Positions 23,691-35,339 of a stretch of DNA of 64,000 nucleotides are shown here, piece by piece. The stretch lies in contig JAQFVV010000229.1 of the NCBI GenBank assembly GCA_028023455.1, forward strand, positions 928,501 through 992,500, written 5' to 3'. Within the stretch, counting starts at the first letter, position 1. The number at the start of each line of letters is the position of its first letter. The translations under genes were made by a program, and so were the position numbers. The notes under the pieces were generated by a model. It ran no database searches and had not been told where the DNA came from. It saw only the letters and a list, made by a program, of their open reading frames with translations. Source of the stretch: Epiperipatus broadwayi (lineage: Eukaryota; Onychophora; Udeonychophora; Euonychophora; Peripatidae).

Positions 23691-25245
23691 AAAATATCTA
23701 ATTATTCTATTTATTTCAATTAAGAGATGATAGATAAAGAGTCGTGGTCTTTAAGTGTATCAGAGTCAGATATTTATTTTATTTACATTGTTATTGTTTC
23801 ATTTTTTTTTTTTTTTGTTTTATTATTAAGTAATTTATAGCATATTTTTTTGCACGCATTCTATAAATAAAGTTTAGTGTTTTATTTATTTGGTAATCAT
23901 TATTTCAATTCATCCATTTGTTTATCTTATTTCAGAATTGATAAGCACTTATATTATGGTGGGTTATGCCATAATTTCAGCTTTTATTCTATTAATCTTT
24001 ACTAATAGAACAATTAGAGTTTAGTTTTGAGGTTTATATTTCTGTTGTGTTATCATAATGGTGCAATGTAATAACTAGGGAAACTTAGCAGGGCACATAT
24101 TAAAAATTTCACTTGCAGGCTTCTTGGTGTTTCTTGATGGTACTGCATCATCACATAATGGCCACAGTACACCTAACCAACTAGTTCCATAATGTTTATT
24201 TAAGATTGCATTTTAATTATTAATAAGTTAGAACATAAATACAAACTTTATATATATATATATATATATATTACAGTGTTTTGAATTATTATCTTCTTTA
24301 TGCCCACATAGTTTGTTTTTTTTTTTGTTAATAAGATAAGAAGAAATTTGAGCAACCTCTTTTCATATTAAGTAAAAGACAGATTTTATAAATTTATTGC
24401 TTCCAAAGATTTTTAAAAATTATACTTTTTTAAACTTTATTATGTTTAATTATACATATTTGCATTTTTATTCTATGTGATGGTAAGTATTATTAAATTA
24501 ACTTTATTCAAGCTGTTGTTTTAATCTAATATTTGAAATTCAACCTAAATTCTAACTAAGCTGTGAATATTAATTATATTTTTTGAAACATTTGGTTATT
24601 TACCAACATTTAGTACTTAGACTTCATATTGCAAAATATAACCATAACTTTGTGATATTGCATCTTATTTTATACAATCTGAATATTCTTATTATGTTTG
24701 AGCACTGAATAGTTTGATTCCTTAATTATCATTGGTACTGCAAATTTTTGATAATAGACATTCTATTGTAGAGGTAATGAACTCAATAATTTAGCTTTGT
24801 GTTTAATGCTTTTCTTATTAGAAATCATATTTTAATGAGATTATATTATACCTATTAACTTTTAGCCTTTATCAATCTTATTTCATCAAAAATAAAAATG
24901 ATCACTAATTTTAAAATAATTTAAGATACAAGAATTAAAAATTTCAGTAATGATTTCAATGGTTTTATTTGTAAAAATGTTAATGATATAAAACAAAATT
25001 GAAGAAACCTAAAATCTTTTGATAATATGCTCTCTCAAAGAAACTGTATTAAAATATTAATGAGCAGTTTTTTTTTGCATCATATCTTAGTGCATAGAAA
25101 GATTATAGAATCATTTTCTTATAAATAAGAAAGCTCATTGATTTTTGATATTTTTTTCAAATACATGACAGCAGAAATATTTTTATTTTTTGTTGGAAAA
25201 CTGGGTAAGGAATCAGGAGAAAATTTTAGTCAAAATGATGTTTTA

Positions 25246-25314
25246 TATCTTATTCCAAATCATTTAAAACACAGTGTGTTTTCTATCTTATTCCAAATCA
25301 TTTAAAACACAGTG
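25246..25314 (+). repeat. exact short tandem duplication, 38-bp period
   Basis: A 31-bp block starting TATCTTATTCCAAATCATTT is repeated exactly at 25246-25276 and 25284-25314, separated by 7 bp. Identity of the copies suggests recent replication slippage or an assembly artefact. Confidence 0.85.
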
Positions 25315-25681
25315 AATACTGATAGATTACCATTATTGTTTTTAACAAATTAATTTATGATAATGTTTATCAAGACTACTTTAGAATAAAATCATATATT
25401 AAAAGATTAATGAAAAAAAGTTTCAAAGATGTTGATACTAGTTGAATGTTTTTATAACATTAATATAGTACTTTAATCTATAAAAATTTCTTCTTTTTAA
25501 TAAGTACTTTTAAACTTTTGATATTTGAAAGTCATGAATAAGCAAAATTAAATTTCACAATGTGCAAAGTCACTTTTGTTTGAAAATTTTTCATGACTTT
25601 AATTATTCATGAGTTTTTGTTTTTTTTATTACCATGATTTATAAGTAATATATAAGTGGAGAAAAGAAATATATAAATGGG

Positions 25682-26590
25682 GTTTATGAGATAGAATGTA
25701 GAAAATGTAAGGATAAAGGGATTACAAATATATATGTGAGTCAAAAAATTCAATATATACTAGGTTAAAACAACAAATATGATAGAGGATCACTGGTATA
25801 TATGCGTTTTATTGAGGCAGGTCATAAACTAGGAAAAAAGGTTATTAGAATGATAAGTTATGCAAGTAGTAGAAGAGATAGAAAAATAAGGTAGGCAATT
25901 TTAATAAAGAAGATAAAATATTAATAGAGAATAGGGTTTAAAAACAATCCTAGTATAAAAAAAATATAAAAAAGAGTAAAAAATAAAAGTGAGAACAAAT
26001 AAATAAATAAGTAGTTTGTATAATAGAGGGAGCTGTATATAAATATAAAAAAAAGAAGTAGGGAAGATTATGGGATAAAGAAAATGGTGGGGGAAAGAGA
26101 GAATAAGGTAAAAAATAAAAATACATATAAAAAATTTTTTTTAAAAAAATAATTTTATAAATATTAAGTAAATGAAAGAAGCAAGAATAAAATATTGATA
26201 AAAAAAAAATTAAGGATTGGAATAAGATAATAAAAAAATTAAGATAATATGTAGAAGTGAAATGAAAAATAAGGTTAAATATATAACTATGGTAATATAA
26301 GAAAGATTTTATAAATATTACATTGAATTTCTAAAATTATGGCAAAAGTAAAATGTGAATAAATATAAATATGATAATAATTGAGAATGAAAATAAGAAA
26401 AATAAAGGATAAAATAGAATTAAAGAGTTAAAAGTTATAGAATAGTAAGTTTAATGAATAAAGTCATGTTAATAATTACGTTGATAAAATTGTAAGATTA
26501 TAATAGATATATGTATGAAATATGATTGTATTGATATGTTTAAATTTTGTAGATCTGACAAAGACTGCTAGGAACCATCGAAACTGTAAA
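25682..26590 (+). pseudogene. Penelope-like element 3' end with GIY-YIG remnant
   Basis: A plus-strand frame from 25682 reads VYEIECRKCKDKGITNIYVS, then (after a stop) RFIEAGHKLGKKVIRMISYA and SSRRDRKIR. This is the GIY-YIG endonuclease region of PLEs: the VYxI half, an IYV(S/G) half and the conserved ExGHKxG. Glycine of YVG is replaced by serine and stops are present, so it is dead. An A-rich 3' region follows (25990-26540), ending in ATCTGACAAAGACTGCTAGG and ATCGAAACTG with AATAAATAAA. That CTGA...GAAA arrangement recalls the ends of PLEs and of the SINEs in this window. The reverse transcriptase part is not visible upstream. Confidence 0.6.
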
Positions 26591-26599
26591 GAATAAATA

Positions 26600-28540
26600 A
26601 ATATATTTTGCTTTAAAATGTAAGAAGAGTGAAATGTTGTTATTAGATGTATTATTATAATTACAAAAAAGGCAACTAATAAAAGAATTCAATTTTTACA
26701 TATGTCATTAAATTAGCTAGAAAGCAATTTTCATTATTTTTACACTGAATTTATAAGAATTTTCTCCCATAATTTGTTTTTTTCTTCAGCATTTTCAACT
26801 GGTATAAACAGTTGTTAACTCTTAATCTATATGGTCAACAAAAAATTAGTTTACTCTTCCAATATTATAAGTAACTTTATAAGACTACTCACATCTAACT
26901 CTGTTTAAACAATTACTTCTTAGAACTCTATGCAAACACTGCCATTTTGTACTCAAAAATTCAATGCTGACCAATCACAAAGTATGGCAAAGCCAATAAA
27001 ATGTATTTTAAATCAATAATTCTTTTTTGCTCTCAGTAAGCAATCATTCTAATATGTTAATATTAGTTAATCTCAACACAATTTTTATGCCTACACTTTT
27101 TCATGTATTACTTATTATTAGTCACTGATATTTCATTTGTAAATATTTCTGAAGTTTTTATATAATTATTCATTTACATTTGAAAGTAATTCCCTCAATT
27201 TAAAAGTTTTAAAAATGTTTCTTTAATTTTTTTTTTTCAGAGAAATCCATTTACATATTTATTTTGTATATGTCAATATTTATTTCACTATAAGGTTTTA
27301 GAATGTCACATATTGAATTAAATGTTTATATGGATTGTTTATTCTAATATTGAATAGAAACAAAGAGATAATATCCGTTAAATAGAGATAAACTTTTCAT
27401 GTTATTAAAAAATTATCAATTATTACTAATTAACAATTCCTGAAACTAAGCAATTTTTTTTCATAAATTTATAATAGCTCTTTTTTTGGAAGTTTTTGAA
27501 GTAAAAGGGTCCATTTACTTCAAAGACCCCAACAAAAGAGCTATTATGAGTTTATGAGAAAAACTTGCTCTATTTAATGGAATCCCCTCATTTCTACTCA
27601 TTAGTATTTCGGATAGAAATTTTAAATATTTTCTCTTACCGCACTTATCAATTAAGAGCTTGTTTGAGCTATTGGTACGCTCTCTGTATTACATTTTTGT
27701 AAATACAAGCTTATAAAAGCAATGTCACATTATATATGACTTGCTTTATTGATAACTATTCATTAGATATATATATATCATACACATATTATTATATAAA
27801 ATAAAGAATTAAATCAAATATAAAGGTTATACATTAAAATTATGTGGTAAATCAGTCGGTTTTACAAACTTCTTTAGAGAAATAAGAAAGTGTACTTATA
27901 AAGGATTAACAATTTTTAAAGTATATTTCTTTAGTCAATTTGCACCAATGGGAGTTTTATTTTTCTAAAGTTAGAATATCAATTAAAATATCAGACGGTT
28001 AAAGTAAAACTGAGAGACCAAAAATAAGTTAATTTATATAATAATGCATTAGAATGTTTTGAGAGATACTTTTGGTTTCTAATACTTATGTTTAGAGAAC
28101 CATAGGGCTAATGTATATTTTGTAGAACATGATATGATATTCCTGACAAAAAAAGAATGAGTGAATCCAAATAATCTTATTTGTAAAATTATTTGGCTTA
28201 ATAGTTGATAATACGGTGCTGTATTTAAAAAGTCATATCACAGACTTTTTTATTTTAAGAACACATCCATAAAAAGGCCTAATTATGTATGCCTTACAAA
28301 GAAAACATTTTTTTTAGCATTCAGAACAGTTTTTTGTTATATGTGTTTTAACTTTATTTTTAAAATATCAGTTTTCAATAACTTTGCTTGAATGGTCAAT
28401 AATTTTTGTCAACTTGTTAACTTTTTTTTTTTCAACATTCACTGCAACATTTACAGTTATTACAATTTATTGTTTTGATGATAATAAATATTTTGTGTTT
28501 ATTATATATAGAAATGAGATAAAATAACAAAATTATCACA
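26600..28540. other. no gene recognised
   Basis: AT-rich DNA without convincing frames. It holds the long hairpin described at 27447-27571. Confidence 0.5.
27447..27571. repeat. long hairpin / mini-MITE
   Basis: Inverted arms of about 58 bp. The left arm includes CATAAATTTATAATAGCTCT and TTTTTGAAGTAAA. The right arm is the mirror (TTTACTTCAAAGACCCC, then AAAAGAGCTATTATGAG and TTTATGAGAAAAA). The loop is only about 8 bp (AGGGTCCA). The outer ends pair as AAGCAATTTTTTTTC with GAAAAACTTGCT. This is either a tiny foldback MITE or a hairpin-RNA source. Confidence 0.8.
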
Positions 28541-28549
28541 GTTTTATAT

Positions 28550-30450
28550 TTTTGGTATCATGTAATTGATGAATATTAATAAAGTTGACCAGTACAATGG
28601 CCATCAGTAATAACTAATCTAAATTTGAATCAGCATATGTATAAGACTCGGTCTTAAGCCATTTCTCGTGAACCAAAGTTTAAATTGCTCTAAAACATAT
28701 GTGGTAAAATATTGATCTCTTACTTGTATTTCTGAATGACCCATGATAAATTCAATATTTAAATTATATGATTGGGAAGATCATAGTGAAAAATTATTTT
28801 CATAGTCCTTAAAATAATATCTGACTATTGAGTTTTATGAATTAGACCTTTATTATCACAGAAGATAACAGAACATATTTGGTTTCTTATACTTTTTAGT
28901 CTATAATTGTGATATTAATGCAGAGTAATATTGGATAAGAAAATAAAGTTTCATTAATCAATTCTTGATAATTCTCCCATACATATGTAAGTCAATGTAC
29001 ATCTGAACATTCTTGTATATCCAATCTCTTATGATTTTCACTGGAAAATATTTAAAGTTGTCATTTTAAAACCCTTGTTTTATGGGTGGTAGGAGAGCAT
29101 ATCATATCAAACAATTTTTTTTTCTTTTCCAAGCCTTTTGAAGAGCTTGTCAATCAATCTGCCTTCTGGTAATGGAACTGTTAAGGATCTTGAACTTCTA
29201 TTAGTATATAATGCATATGAAAGCTGTTGAATTTAAAATACTTTATTGATAATTTATTACAATTTATCATTTTTACATTTATGTTGTCACTTTAGTGTCA
29301 AACATTTTTGATTGAATACTATGATATAGAAACACGCTTTGGATTTGTATGATTGAAAACGATCTTAACATTTTAAGAATTTTGTTGTTTTTATAGCTCA
29401 ATATAATTAAATCTCATATATAGTTTTCGTCAGTAACTTATTCTTTTTGCTGAAGATATGGTCTCATTTATAGTGATATTGGTCATTCTAAATATTAATT
29501 TCCAGCTTCTTCTTTTTTTCTTTCTAATCTTATGTTCTAGATGATGATACAACTGTTGAAAAAGTTTTCAAACTCATCATTATAAGATGCAATCTATGCA
29601 TCATATTTCCAAAGCCCCTATGAATCAGATGTTTTATGAAGTTCCCCAGTAATTCAAGCATGTAATAAATTATTTTACATATTATTTCAATCAGAAAAAG
29701 ATCTTTATCATTTATTGATTCTAATTTCATTTTAAATTTCATGACACATTATAATATTAAAACTTTATGATTTTCTCTTTTTTTTTTAAGAAATAGCTCA
29801 TTTTTGAGTGATTGCATATTATCTCTATTTTTAATTAATAATAATTTAATTCCGAGTTATCTGTCTGATAAGCAACAAATAATGCTAGGACTAAATAAAA
29901 AAATTTCATTCCTTGAAAATTTTTTGACTTCATTCAATCAACATAATTTCATATATGATTATTTAAAGACACCTAAATAAATATTTTTACTGTTTGATCT
30001 AACTAAAATAAGAAAAAAGACATCAGAGTGTTTAATGTGCCTCACTAAGACTAAATTATCTTCTAAACTTCTTGATGTCACTTTTTTTTATGCTAAAACA
30101 TTTATTATTTCTTAACGTATTACTTTCATGTAATTGGCATCATACAAACTTTTATTTTAAAAAGAATAACTGCACAAAAAGCTTTATTTCTTATATTTTA
30201 ATGTGATCTAAACTAAAAACATCCAAAGATTGTATATGATTTACATATACTTTTATTGGAAATTTGGCTCATAGGTTTCTCAGAACTTCTTCAACTATTG
30301 TATCATTATCCTGACCAACAATTTGATAATGGATATTTAGAGTTGAAAGTTCCTAGATTGAATTTCAATGTTTCATTTCTGCTGCTTGAGTATCTCATAA
30401 TTTCTCAAGCAGTTAACCTTTTTTTTATTTGATATTAACTTGAAGCTTCT
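28550..30450 (-). pseudogene. Copia-like pol/gag relic, very degenerate
   Basis: Minus-strand translations, read from high to low coordinates, give short matches in the order expected of Ty1/copia. NYEILKQQ and VGQDNDTIVEEVLRNL at about 30250-30430 resemble copia gag (UBN2-type, GeisdeeVVekiLrsLP). FLKKKRENHK near 29780 resembles a nucleocapsid end. HRGFGNMMHRLHL near 29590 resembles the pre-integrase LWHRRfGH. TVPLPEGRLIDKLFKRL near 29140 resembles the reverse transcriptase entry ELVPLPEGRkpIgcKWVFK. MTTLNIF near 29060 resembles RMTTLRlfLA. Each match is weak; the order is the main support. It is clearly non-functional. Confidence 0.4.
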
Positions 30451-30589
30451 AAAAATTAAACTGATATTTATAAAAGGAGTTATTTATTTGAAGTAAAATT
30501 AAATTTTAGTTTCTACAAAAGCATTTAATTTGAAATTAGCACCCCAAATAATATCTTTTATTTGATTTAATCAGTTTTGATTACATTTG

Positions 30590-31200
30590 TTGAACAGTTA
30601 CTTTTAATAATTTGCTGCTAGTTTTTACTAATTTTTAAGATTTATTTATATATTTAATATTATAAATTTTATTTTCCATGTCTCTAATTTTTATTATTTC
30701 TATTTAGTGCCTTCATGTGTTTATAATATTGGTACTAATGTCTTTGCTTTATTGTTAAACGACCTTTCCAAGAAAACTCAACACTTATTCCTATCTTCCA
30801 GCTAGAATTCAGTTCATCAACATCTTTTCAAGAAAACTCAATGATTCTTTCTCCAGTTTTTCATTTCGACTATATTTTTCTGATAATAATATTAATGAAA
30901 GAGTTGTATATATGGACCAAAAGATTATTTCATTTTTTGTTATTAAATTATTAACTTTTTTCCAAATTTTTAATTTTATTAGCTTTTTCAAATAGTAATA
31001 GATGTTAAAACATTTCAACTCATTCTCCATGAATTCCTACAAGTTATGAAAATTACTAAAGTAACATTCTTCTATAAATAGCTATTGAATGTGGCAAATT
31101 GTTTATATTTTTCATTGATAACGTTTAAAATATTAATATTAAACTATTTTTTTAGTATTCTTCAATAGAAGTAATAAATAGATTAATATATTTAAATAAG
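30590..31200. repeat. 600-bp block duplicated outside gypsy LTR, left copy
   Basis: Direct diverged copy of 35340-35930. Shared landmarks are GCCTTCATGTGTTTAT, TAATGTCTTTGCTTT or TAACTTCTTTGCTTT, AGAAAACTCAATG, a GTATATAKGGAYCMAAA stretch, TTCATTTTTNGTTATTAAAT, and CATTAATATTAAACTATTTT. An open frame on the minus strand (30809-31030, 73 codons) lies in it but is not conserved in the other copy. Confidence 0.75.
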
Positions 31201-31289
31201 CATAACAAAAGAATTAACTGCAATTAGAAATACTTTGTGATCTCTAAAGTTCATGATAATCTGTGATTTGTGTGAATTGACTACACTAC

Positions 31290-31650
31290 TTTACATGCCC
31301 AGTAATCTTGTATAGACTGTGTTTATGTGTGTTACTCTTCATTAAGGCTTCTTGCTCCACCCAGATAATATAAAATCTTATGCTGATGACTATATATTAA
31401 ATTTGTGTACATATATTAGATCATTTCAGAAGTTTATAGTAGTTCAATCCTGCATAATTTAATCTCACTAGCAAATATTATCTTTTAATACATTCAAACA
31501 ATCTGTGTCATATGTAAATTTTTTAGAGTATAGTAATAATGAAGAGAAAATTTTATTCATGTATTATCTCTATGTAATTACAATAATTTTATAAACTTTA
31601 TTATATTTTAAATACATACATATACATTCACAGACAGTCTATTCCTTCCC
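31290..31650 (-). repeat. gypsy-like LTR (3' LTR of minus-strand element)
   Basis: About 360 bp matching 34990-35335 directly: CAGTAATCTTGTATAGACTG, GTTTATGTGTGTTA, ATCCTGCATAATTTAATC, ATAATGAAGAGAAAATTTTA, and an end near CACAGACAGTCTAT. Because the coding sequence between the two LTRs is on the minus strand, this copy is the 3' LTR. Confidence 0.75.
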
Positions 31651-32263
31651 TACTCTAGAAAATAATATTATTAAGTTACAAAAAATAGTCTTGTAATCTT
31701 AGAGGTTTCTAATGAATTTAGCATATCTTGTTAGTGATAGACATCTTTCTTTTTCCTGATCAGAAATTCTAGGAAGTAAGTTATCATAATTGCATTATCT
31801 TAACCATCATCTTGGATCTAGTTTCTTACTGTATTAATTTCTTCTTATCAGTGAGCATTTTCTCATTCTGTGATCTTAAAGATGTGACAGCAGACTCCTT
31901 CTCCTTAGCAAAAGAATTTTCCTTTTCCACATGCTGATTTTAATTTGACATTATCTGACTCCAACATTATATTCTAGTGAGGGCGTAAATGATTTATATG
32001 TCTCTCTAATTTCTTTCCATTTTCTAATTGAATTAATATGACTTGTCTAGCCAATACTTTTAGTATCACTTCTGGAAACTATTTTTGTCTTACAGTATAG
32101 TTTTCTCCAATTAAGTTATTAGTTGGTAATAACTTTGAAATATGCATGAAAATTTTCTAGCACATTAACATTTCCATTGGTGTCTTCTTTGTCAATATAC
32201 AAGGTGAAAATGTAAAAAAACAATGCATCTAGTAAAATTTTTTTTATATCCTTGCATGTTGTT

Positions 32264-32700
32264 TTATTTAGCATTTACTGCACAGTCATTTTGGTTAAGA
32301 TCATTTGATTCAGAAAGATATGGCAATGTTAAAACTTGGCACATTCCCTTATCAGCTAAAAAATCTTGGAACAATTGTGATGCAAAACTGGTTCCATTCT
32401 CAGTAATAATTATTTCAAGGTATCCCTGACTTGGAAAATTTTCTTTTAATGTTTTTATTGCACACTCTGTGCTGGTATTTTTCATAAATTTATAGTCCAT
32501 TCATTTGGAATACAAATCTATAACAATTTAAAAAATGTACCCATTAATGGAATTGGCATGATCTATATGTAGTCTTTGTCACAATTGTATAGACCTGGGC
32601 CAGGATTCCAGACCTTAGCAGTAGATTGATATTTTGAGCAATTCTTCTCTGTTTGTTCCAATTCCTGGCTTATGTTAGGCCACTACACATATGAGCTAGC
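32264..32700 (-). pseudogene. gypsy-like integrase
   Basis: On the minus strand the core reads RLHIDHANSINGYIF, then VIDLYSK, then an open stretch (32264-32500) with MKNTSTECAIKTLKENF, IIITENGTSFASQLFQDFLA and LPYLSESNDLNQN. These match HIDfAGPiNGyiF, vvDsySkW, DNGtqFtS and PYHPqSNGLaER. The first catalytic aspartate is intact. The DNG aspartate is changed to glutamate (ENG), and in-frame stops interrupt the core. The enzyme would have joined element cDNA to host DNA; this copy cannot. Confidence 0.8.
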
Positions 32701-33129
32701 TAATTCCTTCATCTGGACTATATCTGGATAACCCTTATGTAATAATCTAAGCACTTGCTTTCAGCCTCCTGATTTTATGCATAGTTAGGCTGATTTTTTG
32801 GCTATCTATACTTCATACATTTTTTTTTGGGGGGGGTATATAACTTGATTCAATTCTGGTTCAATTTGCAACCACAAAAGTACTTAACATTTTGGAATTC
32901 ATAAAAGCTATGTAATTTATCTCTGAAAACTTCTGTTGAGATCTGTGTATAGATGGTAAGTGTGATAGAGAATTTGCATGGCCAATTTCTTTGCCTGGTT
33001 CATAGTCTTAAGCTAATAAATTTATCTGACAAATTAGCATGTTCAGGAGTATTCTTTATTATTACCAAAAATTCCTTAATAATGTAAATTTCAAATTTGC
33101 ATCATTACACATATTGATGAAACTTTCTG

Positions 33130-33290
33130 ACAGCAATGACTATAGCTAAGGCTTCCTTCTCTAACTGACTAGTTTTTTCAGTAGGTCTATCAAATGTTTT
33201 ACTCCAAAGTAATTGTAAGATGATGGTTTCTACTCCATATTCTGAAGCATCACTTGATATTATAACATGGTCACTGCAATAATATATGAG
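33130..33290 (-). pseudogene. gypsy-like RNase H
   Basis: Minus strand: DHVIISSDASEYGVETI followed by TEKTSQLEKEALAIVIAVRK and FHQYV. These are the tDASdyGvGavL and YsqiEKEaLAivfavkKFHqYl motifs of Ty3/gypsy RNase H. The catalytic aspartate (SDAS) and glutamate (EKEA) are present. In the usual layout this domain degrades the RNA strand during reverse transcription. Confidence 0.75.
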
Positions 33291-33617
33291 GAGTTGCCTA
33301 GAAGTTAAATTGTTTTCTTTCTGGAAGCTACATTATGCTCTTCAGTCCATCTCCATCACTGTTCTTTTCCCAGTAATTCATACAAAAATGATTACTATGT
33401 GCAACTTTCTTTTAAAAAAACAAAAAAATTGAGCAAACCTAAAAACACCTGTAAGTCTTTTGACTTTCCTAGGTATTGTGGCATTTTTTATCACTTTGAT
33501 TTTTTCTGGATTGGGGTATTTTCTCTTTTAGTTTATTATATATTCCAGAAACTTTGTTTCAGAGATAGTATTTTGTAGTGTTACGCTGTGCTCAAATTTT
33601 GTTTAATTTAGAACAAA

Positions 33618-34150
33618 TTACAAATTTATGTATTTCCAATTCATGATCCATTCTGGCTTGAAACACATAGGTACACTTATAATTCTATAAGGTAGCTTAT
33701 TGCAGTTGAATAATCCCAGATGTATACTAATAGTTAATAATTCTGCTGTTTTATCTGAAGTGGTGATTTGGTGGAAGGCTGACTTTAAATCGATCTTTGT
33801 GAAGAACAATGCCTTCTGCAGCAATGCTAATACTTCACATACACTTGGAATGGGGTAAATTCCTTTGTTAATATACTTTTTAAGTGTAATGTAGTAGTTT
33901 TTGCATAGAAGAATAGTGCTATCTGCCTTCATTATAACTTAACTACAACTGGTGTAGCCGATGATGTCTCTTCCATTGATGTCAATACACTTTTATTAAC
34001 TATATCATTAATAGTTTCTTTTATTTTGAACTTTAAAGTTAATGGGATTTGGTCATCCTTTATGAGTTCAATATTGACCAGCCATGGTTTTAATTCAGCT
34101 AATTTCAATTTGAACAACTGTGGATATTTATTACAGACCTTTGACTCCAA
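33618..34150 (-). pseudogene. gypsy-like reverse transcriptase, N-terminal half
   Basis: Two abutting minus-strand frames (33932-34150 and 33618-33932) cover the connection to the fingers and palm: FKIKETINDIVNKSVLTSME, SSATPVVVKL, GIYPIPSVCEVLALLQKALF, FTKIDLKSAFHQITTSDKTA and LLTISIHLGLFNCNKLPYRI. The DLksAFhQI motif carries the first catalytic aspartate. The two frames meet by a one-base overlap with a stop in between. The YxDD-bearing half should lie at 33300-33600 but is too decayed to read. Confidence 0.8.
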
Positions 34151-34529
34151 CTACATTCTGCCCAATATTAGATTAGAGTCTCTTTTAACCATATACAGTG
34201 GTAGAAATTTAACTTTGATATTGATTTTAATGGATAGTTACTTTACCACATATGTCTATTTATTACAATTTATGTTTTTAGCTATTACTTCAGTATTCTC
34301 AAGCATCACCATTTTATTTTTCCACTAATTTTTCTGGGTTATTAAAGATCCACTTCCAAGGTGATTTTCTACTTACAGATAATAACATCCAACAGAATAT
34401 GATCATTCTCCATGTCATTTATTTTCTTAACATTATTTTTTCTACTTACAATTCCTCTCCATAATTTATACTCTGAATTAAACTTGGTTTTAATATTCTT
34501 TGTCTTTATTATGGAAAACCTGGGCTAAA

Positions 34530-34890
34530 TATCCAGTTAATTTACAAAGATGACATTTTTCTCTTCTATATTTGCAGCTTTTCTTTGTGTGACCTTTTTA
34601 CCCCACAGCAATAATAGATTAAAATATTTAAGTTCCTGTGGTTTGTTTTCTTGGATTCTGATTTATTAACAGCTATTGGTGTTTTATTCATGTATTTAGT
34701 AGCTTGAGCATTCTCTGCTACAATTTCCTGTGTTATACATTTTTCAATCACAAGTTTGTAATTTAAGTCAGACTCATTCAGTAGAACTTTTCTGAACTTA
34801 TCATCTGCAATTCCTCATAACAATTAGTCCAAAAGTCTACTATCCAAATCTGTTAAAATTACATTCTTTCACTTGTGAATCCTGATATTT
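34530..34890 (-). pseudogene. gypsy-like Gag C-terminus and nucleocapsid
   Basis: Minus strand: GIADDKFRKVLLNESDLNYK then LVIEKCITQEIVAENAQATK is the capsid C-terminal motif (lLsEsDLtlekaI). CCGVKRSHKEKLQ and, after a frameshift, CKYRREKCHLCKLTGYLAQV are two nucleocapsid zinc knuckles; the second lacks its last cysteine. The upstream gag is cut off near 34890. Confidence 0.7.
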
Positions 34891-34892
34891 AA

Positions 34893-34990
34893 ACAGGCAA
34901 AACTCTCTATACATATTGCCACTCAATGCAATCCAGAATAATCAATGGATTCAATCAATGGATTCTAGAAGGCTTGTACATAAAATCCCT
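34893..34990 (-). repeat. copy of 'TATAGAGAGTTTTGCC' repeat
   Basis: On the minus strand GGGATTTTATGTACAAGCCT, TCTAGAATCCATTGATT and TATAGAGAGTTTTGCCTG match 59390-59475 (GATTTTATGCACTAGCCTTC, TGGCATCCATTGATTACTC, TATAGAGAGTTTTGCCAG). It sits precisely between truncated gag and the LTR at 34990. The matching piece in this copy contains an extra duplication (ATCCATTGATTGAATCCATT). Confidence 0.65.
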
Positions 34991-35335
34991 ATCTAGACTA
35001 CTTCACATGCACAGTAATCTGGTATAGTCTGTGTTTATGTGCGTTATCCTTAACTAAGGGTTCTTGCACACATACATATAATATATAATCTTAAGATTAT
35101 ACCTATGACTGCATATTATATTTGCTATAATATTTATTAGATTTCAAGGATTTATATTATTCTGATCCTGCATAATATAACCTTATTAGGATATATTATC
35201 TTTTAATATATTCAAAAGTAATCTGTAACATATGTAAATTTTCTAGAGTACAATAATAATGAAGAGGAAATTTTATTCATATACTGTTTGTATGTAATTA
35301 CAATAATTTAATATGCACACACAGACAGTCTATGT
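34990..35335 (-). repeat. gypsy-like LTR (5' LTR of minus-strand element)
   Basis: Direct repeat of 31290-31650. Matching landmarks are CAGTAATCTGGTATAGTCTG, ATCCTGCATAATATAACC, ATAATGAAGAGGAAATTTTA and CACAGACAGTCTAT. It is shorter by about 15 bp because an AT-rich stretch near its end is missing. Confidence 0.75.
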
Positions 35336-35339
35336 GTCT

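Larger units (their letters stand above)
21050..25640. other. no gene recognised
   Basis: AT-rich, with poly(T) and TA microsatellites (for example 24249-24271). The short frames at 21700-21885, 22374-22577 and 22879-23085 show no domain. A tandem duplication lies at 23240-23690 and another small one at 25246-25314. A short acceptor-preceded patch at 24118-24192 is discussed among the rejected items. Confidence 0.5.
32220..34930 (-). mobile_element. Ty3/gypsy-like element, internal region
   Basis: Read on the minus strand, gag nucleocapsid, reverse transcriptase, RNase H and integrase follow in the Ty3/gypsy order between two LTRs. All domains carry stops or frameshifts. Unlike the array at 4.5-10.1 kb, the reverse transcriptase and RNase H are present, so this is the more complete relative. 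Gag is 5'-truncated near 34890, where a short interspersed repeat (34893-34990) abuts it. Confidence 0.8.

Noticed and set aside
24118-24192. Possible exon (acceptor CACTTGCAG, then GFLVFLDGTASSHNGHSTPN)
   Set aside because: Short, ends at a stop without donor, no family match; chance is the simpler explanation.
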